DNA of 64,000 nt from Chryseobacterium indologenes (GTDB taxonomy: Bacteria > Bacteroidota > Bacteroidia > Flavobacteriales > Weeksellaceae). The notes under the pieces were generated by a model. It was not told the origin of the DNA. It searched no databases and saw only the letters and a program-made list of their open reading frames with translations. Shown here in pieces: positions 16,739 to 28,000 of this stretch (positions within the stretch are counted from its first letter, which is position 1; each line of letters begins with the position of its first letter). The stretch covers positions 1 to 64,000 of the forward strand of contig DJTE01000032.1 of NCBI GenBank assembly GCA_002439165.1, written 5' to 3'. The position numbers and the translations under genes were made by a program.

Positions 16739-18838
16739 TTATTTCAGATTAATCCTTCCGTCTATCATATATTGTGGGGTGTAATCAGAGGTAATTCCCG
16801 GGTCCCAGCCTTTGTCAAATGCCATAGATGCCAGAGCGGTACAGCTCCATGACAGAAAACCTTCGTGATCACGGCATAAAGGCGTACCACCTCTGTTCAG
16901 TGCTTTTTTCTGACCCCAGACTTCTTTACAGGCCTGAACGGCAAGTGCAAAATGGATCCGGAATTCGGATTCATTGTTTTCTGCGAGACTTTTCAGGGCA
17001 TTCAGATAGCGGCTTCTCAGATAGTATCCGAATTTCTGCCTGACACCCGGCCCGATTGAAGATTTATTTTTTTCCAGATCTGCCTGCATTTCTTCAAAAA
17101 GAGAAAGATTAAACTGTTGGGTGAGATAGTATTCTTTTATCAGCTTTAAAAAGCCAATTCCGAAACTTTTAATATCCCAATCCTTTTCATTGATTCCCCA
17201 GAAACGGATCGGGCTGCCGGCAATGATTTTTTGTTTTTCCTCATCACGGGCAATAGTAGCCAGGCATAATGCCGTAAAAAGATTAATACGTTCATTTGTT
17301 GGCTCCACTTTGATCTCAAAAGTTCCGCTTTCATCTATCACGGCTTCTTTTACTTCGTCTTCAAAGTGAGCCAGGCGACAAAACTCACTGATACTGTTCA
17401 GGCCGTAGTGAAACCATTTTTTTTGTAACGCCAACTCCGTTTCTGTTAATACCGACATTTGCAGCAATTCGCATGAATTACGGAACAGATAGAATAAGAA
17501 CCGGAATGTGTGTTTTGCTTTTTCTGCCGATGGGCCAAAACGAGCGCTCTGCCATTCGAAGTTTTCTTTAATAATCTCCGGATGATCCACTTTATGTAAG
17601 GCAATATGGCTGTCGTCCTTTGTCTTTTTTGCGGACGTTTTAGGTTTTGCCGGTTTATGTTTTTTATAAACGGTCAGAGCGTTTTCAATCACTGCCAGAT
17701 TATTTTCATCCCGAGGTTTTAAACAGGGGAATTGAAGGAAATGGAAATTCTTTCTGTCGAAAAATAACAGATTTCCATGAACGGTTTGCCCAATCAGCTG
17801 AAATGCCGCAAGTGGTTTCGCAGCACCCTCCAGTATAATTTTGTCTAAGCACGTACCGTCAAACCCAAAGATATACAGGATATTCTGTCCTTTGAAATAA
17901 ATGAGCTGTTCGGTATCATTCACTGCGAAATTAAATTCTTCCAGGGCTTTCAATTTGATTTTATCCGGCTGAATGTCCCGGAGCTTTCCTGCAACAGTTC
18001 CGTCTGTGTTCACCAGAAGAAAGCAGGCTTTGGCACTCAGATTCCTGTATTGATCGAAAACAGGAACGAGAATAAGCGATGAAGTAAGCGGATAAATACT
18101 GCTGATCCAGGGTCTGAAAAGTGTTATCCCGTTTTTTTCTCTGATGCCGTCCGTAAGATTTTCTTCCATCCGTTCATCACGGCGAATGGTTTTTCCATTT
18201 TTAAGTACAATTCCTGGAAAATCAGACTTATACATAGTGTCCGGAGTAGCATTTAAGGCGGCCAGCAGTCTAAAACGAGGGCGTTGTGCAGCATCTTTAA
18301 AAGGGGAGTCGGAAATCACAATAAAATCACCTCTTTTTTTGTCCATGACGGTTCCCCGGCCCATTTCGCCATCTATCAAAGCAATCAGCTGGTCAGTCTG
18401 CGGCAAAACAGTTGCGCTGTAATACAGGTTATTTGCGGCAGCTTCCTGTTTTTGCGGGAAAAGTGCATGCGCATCTCCCGGCACATCGATAACTGTTGTC
18501 GTGTAGGAAGCCGGATCGATGTTCCCGTCTTCATCAATGATGAAGCACCGGTTGGCGGGACCGGAAATAATGATCTGTCCCGAAGTGCTTTCACTCAACG
18601 CAAACTCCCTGGATTCGCTGAACTGTCTGAATCCATTTAAAACTTCCGTTACCGGAATTTCCTTTTCAAAGACGAAATCTTCAGAATATTTAAACAGATA
18701 TAATTCGGTAAAATTGGATATAAGCAGCAGATGGCTGTTGTTTCTGCGGGCTAAAAAGGCAATACAATTGATAAGAGTCAATGGTTTTCCTGCAAATTTT
18801 TCATCGGTGAAGAACGGCAGTATTATTTTGTGTTCCAT
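16739..18838 (-). CDS. large hypothetical protein, no signal peptide
   Basis: This 699-residue cytoplasmic-type protein has a beta-rich first two thirds with repeated phrases like 'VNTDGTVAGKLRDI' and 'YIFGFDGTCLDKIIL', suggesting a propeller-like domain (about 1-375). A Lys-rich linker 'HKPAKPKTSAKKTKDD' follows at about 390-410. The helical C-terminal part (about 420-699) contains 'FRFLFYLFRNSCELLQ', 'FHYGLNSISEFCRLAHF' and 'FLSWSCTALASMAFDKGWD'. The C-terminal part loosely recalls the all-alpha Imm49 immunity family, but I cannot confirm this. No toxin gene is adjacent. Confidence 0.55.
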   Translation of the reverse strand: MEHKIILPFFTDEKFAGKPLTLINCIAFLARRNNSHLLLISNFTELYLFKYSEDFVFEKEIPVTEVLNGFRQFSESREFALSESTSGQIIISGPANRCFIIDEDGNIDPASYTTTVIDVPGDAHALFPQKQEAAANNLYYSATVLPQTDQLIALIDGEMGRGTVMDKKRGDFIVISDSPFKDAAQRPRFRLLAALNATPDTMYKSDFPGIVLKNGKTIRRDERMEENLTDGIREKNGITLFRPWISSIYPLTSSLILVPVFDQYRNLSAKACFLLVNTDGTVAGKLRDIQPDKIKLKALEEFNFAVNDTEQLIYFKGQNILYIFGFDGTCLDKIILEGAAKPLAAFQLIGQTVHGNLLFFDRKNFHFLQFPCLKPRDENNLAVIENALTVYKKHKPAKPKTSAKKTKDDSHIALHKVDHPEIIKENFEWQSARFGPSAEKAKHTFRFLFYLFRNSCELLQMSVLTETELALQKKWFHYGLNSISEFCRLAHFEDEVKEAVIDESGTFEIKVEPTNERINLFTALCLATIARDEEKQKIIAGSPIRFWGINEKDWDIKSFGIGFLKLIKEYYLTQQFNLSLFEEMQADLEKNKSSIGPGVRQKFGYYLRSRYLNALKSLAENNESEFRIHFALAVQACKEVWGQKKALNRGGTPLCRDHEGFLSWSCTALASMAFDKGWDPGITSDYTPQYMIDGRINLK

Positions 18839-18933
18839 ATTGTTTTTGGAATGTTATTTTGAAATGGTTAATTGTTTTTGAATATCTGTATTTCGGATAT
18901 ATTGGGATCCTTTTAAAATACGGAAGTAATTTT

Positions 18934-19629
18934 TCAGAGTAAGCGTTTCTCAGAAAGCTGTGCAATAAAAGTATCAAACTCATTTTTGTAACTTCTTCCC
19001 ACAGGCACCGTATATGTGCCAAGTATGACCTCATGATTGCTGAAAGCCGTTATATATTGTGAATTGATCATAAACGATCTGTGAATCCTTATAAAACCTT
19101 TAGCGGAGAGGGCTGCTTCCAGATCTGCCATTCTGTTTTTGGAAATAAAAACTTCATGATTGGCCAGAAGCGTTTTCACATCGTTGCCCTGGCTTTCAAA
19201 ACAGATGATTTCTCCGGTTGAAATTTTCCTGTTCATCCCTTCTGTTTTAAGAATGATAAAATCTTCTTCAGAATTTTTTTTATCCCTTAAAATGCGTTCC
19301 ACAGATCTGAAAAAGCGCTCAAAAGTAACAGGCTTCAGAAGATAATCCACGGCTTCAAGCTCAAAACCTTCCAGCGCAAAATCGCGGTAAGCTGTGGTGA
19401 ATATTGTTTTGGGACGATGGGAAAGCGATTTTAAAAAATCAATTCCGTTTAAATGAGGCATCTCGATGTCCAGGAACATCAGATCCACCGATTGGGTCTG
19501 CAGAAGCTGATAGGCTTCCATCGCATTGGCCGCTTTTCCGGCCAGCTGCAGACTGCTGATCATGGAAATATGTTTTTCCAGCAAAGCCGTAGCTAAAGGT
19601 TCGTCATCTACAATGATACAGTTAATCAT
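18934..19629 (-). CDS. LytTR-family response regulator
   Basis: This 231-residue regulator has a receiver domain (about 1-120) with the acidic pair 'IIVDDEP', the phospho-acceptor Asp54 in 'LMFLDIEMPHLNG', and the conserved Lys in 'LLKPVTFERF'. A LytTR DNA-binding domain (about 140-230) follows: 'KISTGEIICFESQGND' and 'FIRIHRSFMINSQYI'. It is co-transcribed with its kinase, whose stop overlaps its start by 8 bases. Targets are unknown. LytTR regulators often control nearby or cell-envelope genes. Confidence 0.9.
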   Translation of the reverse strand: MINCIIVDDEPLATALLEKHISMISSLQLAGKAANAMEAYQLLQTQSVDLMFLDIEMPHLNGIDFLKSLSHRPKTIFTTAYRDFALEGFELEAVDYLLKPVTFERFFRSVERILRDKKNSEEDFIILKTEGMNRKISTGEIICFESQGNDVKTLLANHEVFISKNRMADLEAALSAKGFIRIHRSFMINSQYITAFSNHEVILGTYTVPVGRSYKNEFDTFIAQLSEKRLL

Positions 19630-20686
19630 CTGCTGCAGGGGTTTTTATTTCGGCCTTAAAAATATTGTTTTCTTTTGAAACATTAAAAACAAAGTGACTC
19701 TGATAATGATGCCGGAGCTGCCGTTCAATATTCTCCAGCCCGATTCCATGAGTTTTGGCTGCTGTTCCGTTTTCCTCACAGGTATTTTCTATGCTGAATG
19801 TGATATAACCATTACCGTGGTATAGGTCTATTCTGATTTCTGTCTGCCCGGAAGCTGCGGCTGTACCGTGTTTAAAGGCATTTTCAACCAGGGTAAGATA
19901 AATCAGCGGTGGGACTGACCCTGTACAGCCAGGCTGTATGGTCCGGGTAATCTTCAGCTTTCCCTCATGATAACGGAGACTTTCGAGGGCAATGTAATCA
20001 TTAATAACCGCAAGCTCTTCGGAAATGAGAATTTTATTTTCAGGTGCCCTGTAAAGGATATAATCAAGAATATGAGAGAGACGGCTGATGGATTCCGGGG
20101 TTTTCTCCGATCCGTTTAAAGAAAGGGAGTATATATTATTCAGGGTATTGAACAGAAAATGCGGATTCAGCTGGGATTTCAGGGATTTCAGTTCCAGTTC
20201 TGCTTTTTCTTTCTGCAATGTCAGCGTATTTTCCTTTTCATCTTTATACCGGATAAAAAACATCACGGCAGTCCATATAAATGCCCCGCTGATCACCGGA
20301 AAACTGTAATGCGGCAAAAGATAACCGATGTCCGTAAAAATACTGATCAGGCTGTCTTGCGGAACGTTCATGAAAAAAGGTTCCGCTGCATAAATAATGA
20401 AAATTCTGTTCGCTGCGGAAATCAGGTAAATACTGAGGAGAAAATACAGAGAAAACTGAAGGTATTTTTTAGTATCAAAAAATCTGCGGATCAGGATATA
20501 ATAAATAAAATTGGCTCCTGCAATCTGAAAAATCCAGTGACAGAAATTATAAATTACCAGGGTGGTGAATGGTCCTCCGTCATATTCACTGTAACTTCTG
20601 GCTGTTCCGAATAAAAATAAGGCGGTCCAGAAGAACAACTGGAAATAGAGGTTCTTTTTAACAGCATTTTCTGATTCTGTTTTCAT
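19622..20686 (-). CDS. LytS/YehU-type sensor histidine kinase
   Basis: This 354-residue protein has four membrane segments in the first 150 residues, a short coiled coil ('EKENTLTLQKEKAELELKSL', about 145-170), then the His_kinase domain 'LNPHFLFNTLNNIYSLSLNG', with the phospho-accepting His in NPHFLFN. The ATP-binding part includes 'YLTLVENAFKHG' and 'HGIGLENIERQL'. It lacks an obvious extracytoplasmic sensor domain, so the membrane segments themselves may sense. It forms an operon with the LytTR regulator downstream. Confidence 0.9.
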   Translation of the reverse strand: MKTESENAVKKNLYFQLFFWTALFLFGTARSYSEYDGGPFTTLVIYNFCHWIFQIAGANFIYYILIRRFFDTKKYLQFSLYFLLSIYLISAANRIFIIYAAEPFFMNVPQDSLISIFTDIGYLLPHYSFPVISGAFIWTAVMFFIRYKDEKENTLTLQKEKAELELKSLKSQLNPHFLFNTLNNIYSLSLNGSEKTPESISRLSHILDYILYRAPENKILISEELAVINDYIALESLRYHEGKLKITRTIQPGCTGSVPPLIYLTLVENAFKHGTAAASGQTEIRIDLYHGNGYITFSIENTCEENGTAAKTHGIGLENIERQLRHHYQSHFVFNVSKENNIFKAEIKTPAADD

Positions 20687-21588
20687 TTTCTCCCAAAATG
20701 TAAAAATATAAAATCCTCAGATAGGGTAGTAGTGATGGGCACCAAAATATCCGGATAGATGGTGAAATGCAGTAATTATTATTCAGACAGCGGTTTTTAC
20801 ATTTTTTGTTTACTGCTGAATTTCATCCGGAAATTCGGGATGCCGGTCAGGCTGAATGTATCACGGGATCGTTCGGAATACTGCAATAAATCCGATCAAT
20901 ATTTGAAAAAAACATTTTTAGGGAATATTTTCATCGGTTTAAATTATATCACTGATTGTTGATGTAACTGAAAATTAATAAATTATTTATAACCAAAAGT
21001 AAATGTAAAAAATGAGAAAATTAAAAACCTGTTTTTAGGTAAATTTTATAAATAATGAATATAAAACATGGATTTTTTTATTGTACATATGGCAACTAAT
21101 TTTTATATTAACTTCAGAAATTCAAGTGTTTATGAGGGAATATAATAGCCGGCAATTCTTTTGTACAACGTCGTTTCCGGGACAGGAAATGAATCTGCAT
21201 TCCATTTTTAATTTTTTTTATAAAAGAATTTAATACGACGCTTTTTGTCGCATATGCTTCGTACTATTGATTTTCCCATTAGGTACTGATCAGCCGAATT
21301 GTAGCTTATAGAAAATTGGTTAAAAGATATTGTTTAGATCAGCAGTCATTCACTTATACGGAATTTTCTGTGATGTAAACATTAAATGGTGTTTGAAGAA
21401 ATCTTTTAAAAACAGATTATCAGAATATTGTTAATTGGTTCAGTATAATTAGGGAAAGAGAAAAAAAGATCGTGAAATTGAAGGAATGCCGGCCGGGTAA
21501 CCTTATCAGGAAGCAGGATATCAGAGCTGTCTAAACCTGTCAGCAGATATAAACAGTAAGTACTACAATGATTAAAAATAATAACACA
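20687..21588. other. long intergenic region before the RHS locus
   Basis: About 900 bases lie between the divergent kinase gene and the first YD/RHS gene. It is A+T-rich, and I see no convincing gene. The weak short ORFs have no signal peptide or family signature. It probably holds the promoters of both flanking genes. I found no clear TAnnTTTG box at a sensible distance. Confidence 0.4.
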
Positions 21589-24500
21589 ATGAAACAAAAT
21601 ATAACAGCTTTGTTCTTCTGCCTGTCAATAGGTACAGCATTGGCACAAACTTCAACAAACGGGCAGTCAACCCTTCCCAATATTATACCTCCTTCTGCTG
21701 AATCTTATAAACTGGGATCCTTCGGGAATATTCCGGTAAGCCTGTTTACGGGCAATGCCAATGTAAACATTCCACTGACCTCCTATGAAACAAAGAATAT
21801 TAAACTTCCCGTCTCACTCAGCTATTCTTCCAATGGAATAAAAGTAGATGATATGAACGGTGCCACCGGATTAGGCTGGACACTTAATGCCGGTGGTGTC
21901 ATCACGAGGATTATAAGGGATCTTCCCGATGAAGATCATCAGCTTAATATTGCATTTCCTACCAATATTGACAGCCTGGGAGCGGTAAGAAATCCGGCTG
22001 TAATGCAGTTTTTCCAGGATGCCTCCAGTCCTGATGCAGATACGGAGCAGGATTTCTATATGGCAAGTTTTAACGGGATACAGATCAAATTTATTTTTGA
22101 TAAAAGAGGTGTTCCTGTAATCTATTCTCAAAAAGATGTGATCATTGAAGGAAGAAGTGGCGGTGATGCTTTCACCATAACCACAGACAACGGTACCAAA
22201 TATTATTTTACTGACAGGGAAAAAACTTCCAACCGTACTGCGGGAGACGGGCATTCTCTTATTTCTATAAAGACTACTGCCTGGTACCTGACGAAGATTG
22301 AAGATACAGCAACTGGAGAAACCGTGTTTATTGAAAATACAGACGGAGGTTATTCAGCTACCATCAGCCGGTCCCAGACATTATCCTATACTTCCCCAAC
22401 AGGAGGACCTATGTTTTCCGGTTGTGGAAATCCTGCATTTATACGTTATCCGCAGGTAAGTGAACTCATCAGTCATAACCAGACGGTAAACGGAAAACAG
22501 ATCAAAAGAATATACAGCAGCAATCCTGCTTATGGCGAAATCCTGTTTGATTATACCCAGTATCCTGAGAATACGGATTACAAAAGTTTAACACGTGTAG
22601 TAAAAAAACTGAGTAATTCCATCATTAACAACGTTGATATCACCTACCAGTTTACTGCGAACAAAAGATTGTTTCTGACATCAGTAAAGGATGACATTTC
22701 AAAAGCACTTCACCGATTTGAATATATCAATCCGCAGGAATTCCCTGTAAGGCTTTCGTTCAGCAGGGATGGCTGGGGATATTATAACGGAATCCCCTAC
22801 AATACCAATCTGGTTCCGAAAATAAACAAGTTGACAAGCTGGGCCAATTATGAGGGGGCCATCACAGCTGTGATGCCGGAAAAGACCCAGATCGGGATGC
22901 TAAAAAAAATCATCTATCCCACCAAAGGATCATCGGAATTTTTTTATGAAAACCATACGAAAGTAGATATAAACGTAGTGCTGAGCCCTGAGCAGAAGAA
23001 CGGGGTTCAGATAGGTGCAGAAAGCGCTTACAGCGGACAGGCTACCAATTCCACTACATTCATGTCTGTAAAGGATGAGGAAATTATGTTGGGAGGAGGA
23101 GCAGAATTTAATATTGATGCCTGTCGGCCTGAGTCGGAAATTCCGGGTAAGCACAGGGCAAATGCCAGTCTTCATCGTCCCAATGGCCAAGTCGTAAATC
23201 TTTATCAGAAAACACCCGCCGGGATGGTATATAATGTTGGGGTTTCCGTTACTTTTCCGCTGGTAGATGCCTTTTACGCAATGATTCAAAAAAACGAGGT
23301 GCTTACTTTATCACTGCGGACTACTTTTAAATGTGTTCAGGCTCAGGTATCTGCCGGCTATACCGAAAAACTGGAGATAAGGGGGGACAGGGAAGTACCT
23401 ATCGGAGGTTTGCGGATAAGTAAAATTACAGACAGTACGGAAAATGGAGTGGCCACCACCAGACAATTTGTTTACAGGGACATTAATGAGCAGAAAAGTG
23501 AAGCGGAAGTAATAAGAAAGCCTGAATTTGAAGAGCTGCTTAACTTTACCAGAACCTGCAATAGCAATCCCAATCCAGGTAATCCGGGAAGTGGCGTCCC
23601 GATAGGAGTTGAACGTTTTCCTTATTATGTTGTTACCTCTTCAAATATCAATCAACTTTATGCCACCCATCCGAATATTTTCTATAAAACGGTACAGGAA
23701 ATTGTGGAAGGAAAATCTAATATCGTCCATAAATATTCAACGGATACCGATGTATTTGGAAATGTACTGTACGGAAATAATATCCGGAATTCCCAGTGGA
23801 CCAATGCTGGATGGAACAACGGCCGGGAAATCTCTACAAAATATCTGGATGGCAGTAATAATCTGGTAAGAACGGTTGAAATAAGCTATGCAGAAGACCC
23901 GAACAGAAGATATCAGGTGGATGGTTTTAGCATCCGTAAAAATTATGATAACCCTGTTATACAGAACGTAACCAGAACCTGCACTGCGGAAGACGTTACA
24001 AGAACGATCGATTTTACCTATTGTACAGCTAATCATAGCCATCATTACCGTGTGTCGGACTGGTATAAAAACTGTTATGCCCCCGGAGCGCATAATATTA
24101 CCCAGCAGTATAAAGATCTCTGCTATGGAAAAGCGATTGGTGAAGTGGTTGCTTTTGATGATTATCTGGACAATCTTGATATCATGCAGTATAAGAACAT
24201 TTCTTATTTCGAATACCTGAAAACACAAAAAACAACAGACTATCTTGATGGGAAGGCACTAAAGACCGAAACGGAATATTTCTACAATAATCCGAAGCAT
24301 AGCCAGCTCAACAGGCAGAAAACAACCCATCCTGACCTTTCAGTTGATGAAACCTCTTATCAGTACGCCCATGAAAAAGGCAATCAGCTGATGATAGATA
24401 AGAACATGGTGGGTATTCCGATGGAAACGGTTGCTACCCAGACTGCGGGAAATGCAACGAAAACACTGTCCAGAACGGAAACGCTCTATCCTTCGGTCCT

Positions 24501-25032
24501 GCCGCATCCGGTAACCGGAAATTTTGTGCAGCCACTGTCGGTAAGGTCTTATGATATACTTAACCTTTCAAAGGTGAATACAGAAGTAACCTATGACAGG
24601 TATGACAGCAAAGGAAATCTCATTCAGTATACGACTAAAGACGGTATTCCGGTAAGTATTGTTTGGGGATATAACAAAACCCTTCCCATATTTAAAGTGG
24701 AAGGAGTTACATACAGTCAGATCGAAAATCTGATTTTGCCTTACGTCACAGGTTCTGATATCGACGTCACAGATCCTGCTTATGAACAGGGACTGATTAG
24801 TGCTTATGAGACGTTCCGCAGAGAAGCCGTACTGAAAAATAAGATGGTTACTGCTTACACCCACGATCCGCTTATTGGCGTAACGACTATTACCCAGCCC
24901 AATGGTATCAGGGAAACCTATATTTATGATGCTGCCAACAGGCTGAAAGAAATAAAGATCAGAGAGAAGACAGGCAGCGGAAGCTATGTTTCCAAAACAG
25001 TCAGTGAATTCAACTACAATTACAGACCTTAA
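21589..25032 (+). CDS. exported YD/RHS-type shell protein (first of pair)
   Basis: This protein of about 1147 residues is a secreted RHS/YD-repeat family member. The ATG at 21589 gives 'MKQNITALFFCLSIGTALAQ', a good signal peptide; an ATG at 21568 is also possible. The N-terminal third has the SpvB/TcB-like opening 'YKLGSFGNIPVSLFTGNANV' and 'LSYSSNGIKVDDMNGATGLG'. YD-like repeats occur toward the end, closing at 'GIRETYIYDAANRLKEIKI'. There is no RHS core box and no variable tip, so it cannot be a complete toxin by itself. The partner gene starts 11 bases downstream and carries the core, suggesting a shell split in two chains. Confidence 0.8.
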   Translation: MKQNITALFFCLSIGTALAQTSTNGQSTLPNIIPPSAESYKLGSFGNIPVSLFTGNANVNIPLTSYETKNIKLPVSLSYSSNGIKVDDMNGATGLGWTLNAGGVITRIIRDLPDEDHQLNIAFPTNIDSLGAVRNPAVMQFFQDASSPDADTEQDFYMASFNGIQIKFIFDKRGVPVIYSQKDVIIEGRSGGDAFTITTDNGTKYYFTDREKTSNRTAGDGHSLISIKTTAWYLTKIEDTATGETVFIENTDGGYSATISRSQTLSYTSPTGGPMFSGCGNPAFIRYPQVSELISHNQTVNGKQIKRIYSSNPAYGEILFDYTQYPENTDYKSLTRVVKKLSNSIINNVDITYQFTANKRLFLTSVKDDISKALHRFEYINPQEFPVRLSFSRDGWGYYNGIPYNTNLVPKINKLTSWANYEGAITAVMPEKTQIGMLKKIIYPTKGSSEFFYENHTKVDINVVLSPEQKNGVQIGAESAYSGQATNSTTFMSVKDEEIMLGGGAEFNIDACRPESEIPGKHRANASLHRPNGQVVNLYQKTPAGMVYNVGVSVTFPLVDAFYAMIQKNEVLTLSLRTTFKCVQAQVSAGYTEKLEIRGDREVPIGGLRISKITDSTENGVATTRQFVYRDINEQKSEAEVIRKPEFEELLNFTRTCNSNPNPGNPGSGVPIGVERFPYYVVTSSNINQLYATHPNIFYKTVQEIVEGKSNIVHKYSTDTDVFGNVLYGNNIRNSQWTNAGWNNGREISTKYLDGSNNLVRTVEISYAEDPNRRYQVDGFSIRKNYDNPVIQNVTRTCTAEDVTRTIDFTYCTANHSHHYRVSDWYKNCYAPGAHNITQQYKDLCYGKAIGEVVAFDDYLDNLDIMQYKNISYFEYLKTQKTTDYLDGKALKTETEYFYNNPKHSQLNRQKTTHPDLSVDETSYQYAHEKGNQLMIDKNMVGIPMETVATQTAGNATKTLSRTETLYPSVLPHPVTGNFVQPLSVRSYDILNLSKVNTEVTYDRYDSKGNLIQYTTKDGIPVSIVWGYNKTLPIFKVEGVTYSQIENLILPYVTGSDIDVTDPAYEQGLISAYETFRREAVLKNKMVTAYTHDPLIGVTTITQPNGIRETYIYDAANRLKEIKIREKTGSGSYVSKTVSEFNYNYRP

Positions 25033-25043
25033 AGATTCAGATC

Positions 25044-28000
25044 ATGAAAAAACAATTCATCTTAAAAATAATGTCTGTACTTCTTTTGGCATTTTTTACA
25101 TTACCGAAAGCGCAGACTACTTCAGAAAATTATGTACAGTCAAAGACCTGCCTTAGCGAAGACTGTGTTAAGAAAACAGAAACCATTACTTACTTCGATG
25201 GTTTAGGCAGGCCCAAGCAGGTTATCAGTGTAAGGGCAACCCCGCAGGGTCAGGACCTTGTGGTTCCGGTTACTTATGATCATTACGGAAGGCAGCTGAA
25301 AGATATTCTTCCTGTGCCTGCTCCTTCAATGGGTTCAGGCTATCATTCCGGGATCACCAATGAAAATGCGGCTAACACCTATTATGGTTCCACGAATGCT
25401 TTTTCCGAAAAGCAGATAGAAAATTCCCCTTTAGACAGGTTGTTACAGGAGGCAAAACCCGGCGATTCGTGGAAACTTTCATCAGGTCACACAAAAAAAT
25501 ACCGGTATGAAACAAATGCGGATAAAGAGGTTTTAAAATTTATTACTGTTACCACAATTAACACTGTAAATGGAGTCTCCAATACGGTTTCTTCGTTATC
25601 GGTATCTCCGGATGATTCAGGAAGCTATCCTGCGGGAGTGCTGTATAAAAATACAGTGACCGATGAAGACGGAAACCCTGTTACCCAGTTTCTGAACGGG
25701 CGGGGTCAGGTGGTGCTGATCCGCAGGACAGATGGAACAAACAACGCAGATACCTATTATGTATACAATGAATACAGCCAGAATGTATTTGTAATTCCCC
25801 CAAAAGCTGTACAGCAGATTGGGCAGAATAGCAACAGTATTTCCCAGAATATACTGGATGACCTGTGTTACCGGTACAGTTATGACGGCAGAAAACGTGT
25901 GGTTGAAAAAAAGCTTCCGGGTAAAGGATGGGAGTATATGGTGTATGATAAAGCAGACAGGCTTGTTTTGACCCAGGACGCGAATCTGAGGAAAAGCGGA
26001 GAATGGATTTTTACCAAATATGATGAATTTTCGAGACCTGTTTACACCGGAATTCTGTACAGCCCGGCAAGCAGACAAGCCCAGGTAAATGTAGTAGAAG
26101 GTATGGCGCTGAATATTGAAACCAGAAGCAGCTCAGGCTGGAACAACAGCGGAATGAATGTGTTTTATACCAACAGCACTGCATACCCGACTACCAATTT
26201 TAAGCTGCTGACCGTTAATTATTATGATACCTATCCACCTGAACTGACCGCCATTCCCCAGCTGATATTGGATCAACCGGCGATGGCACAGGAGCTGGAC
26301 CGTTTTAATGATGCCTCAACCAAAGGTTTACTTACTGCTTCTTATCCGAAAAATATTGAAGACGATAACTGGACAAAAACCTATTATTTCTACGATACAA
26401 AAGCCAGGGCCATCGCCACTTATACCACCAATTATCTGGGAGGATATACCAACACACAGACCAGACTGGATTTTGCCGGACTGCCGCAGGAAAGATATAT
26501 TTCCCATAAAAGAACTACTGCTTCTCCCGAAGTAGCCATAGAAGAGCGTTTTACTTATGACCACCAGAACAGGCTTTTGGTGCATAAACACAAGGTGGAC
26601 AGCAATCCTGAAGAGATCCTGGCCCGGAACAGCTACAATGAAATTTCCCAGCTGGAAACCAAAAAAGTAGGAGGGAAGAATATAGGATCACCTTTACAGA
26701 CGGTGAATTATCAGTATAATATCAGGGGATGGATGACTCAGATTAACGATCCCTCCAACTTAGGCAATGATCTGTTTGGCTATAAGATCAATTATAATCT
26801 GAGAGAAGGACAGGAAACTCCGAACAATGATTACAGCAGCTTAAAAGTAAAACCCAGATTCAACGGAAATATAGCGGAAATAGCCTGGAAAACGCTGACA
26901 GAAGAAAATGAACCATTGAAAAGATATGGTTATGCTTATGATGGATTAAACCGTCTTTCCGCAGGTTTTTATCAGAAACAGGGTTCTGAAACGGCCAAAG
27001 AATATTTTGAAATTCCGGAATATGACCTGAACGGGAACATTACCAGGCTGAAAAGATCAGCGGCGCTCCAGATGGGAAATACAGCCGCTATTGTGATCGA
27101 TAACCTGAAGTATGATTATACAGGCAATAAGCTGACAAAGGTTACTGATCTGCAGCAGAACCCTTCAGGATATCCATACCTGGCGAATCCCGGTACCATC
27201 GGTTATGACAATGATAATGGTAACGGAAACGGTAATATGACCAGTCATCCGGATAAAGGGATTTCTTCAATTCAGTATAATTATCTAAATTTACCTAAAC
27301 AGATTACCCAGAATGCCAAAGTAACCAATTACACTTACAGGGCAGACGGAGTAAAAGTAAAGAAGCTCTTTGGAGACATAGAAACCGATTACCTGGACGG
27401 GTTCCAGTATAAAAGTACCAAACCATCGGAAGCGGGTGATGGATGGGTAATTATTGATCCGAATGAAGTGGCTGAGATGAAACTGAGAATTATACCCACT
27501 TCAGAAGGATATTATGATGCGCTTAGCGGCAGATATGTCTATAATTACACAGATCATCTGGGCAATGTAAGACTAAGTTATACGGATGCCAACAAAGACG
27601 GAATCATTCAGCCCAGAAAATACCAGGCTATGAAATGTACAGAATCCCCAGCCGGAAATGTTTGTTATATGGACTGGAGACCTGGAGAGATTGTAGAAAT
27701 GAATGATTATTACCCGTTTGGATTGCTGCATAATTATACGGTTACTACTCAGAATGCTTATCAGTACAAGTACAACGGAAAGGAGTTGCAAGAGACGGGA
27801 ATGTATGATTACGGCGCGAGATTCTATATGTCTGATATTGGAAGATGGGGTGTGGTGGATCCGCTCGCGGAAAAACACAGAAGACACAGCCCTTACAATT
27901 ACGCTGTTAACAATCCAATAATGTTTATTGATCCAGATGGCAGAGATATAATTATACATTATAAAAATAGTAAAGGAAAACTTATGACGTATGATTATAA

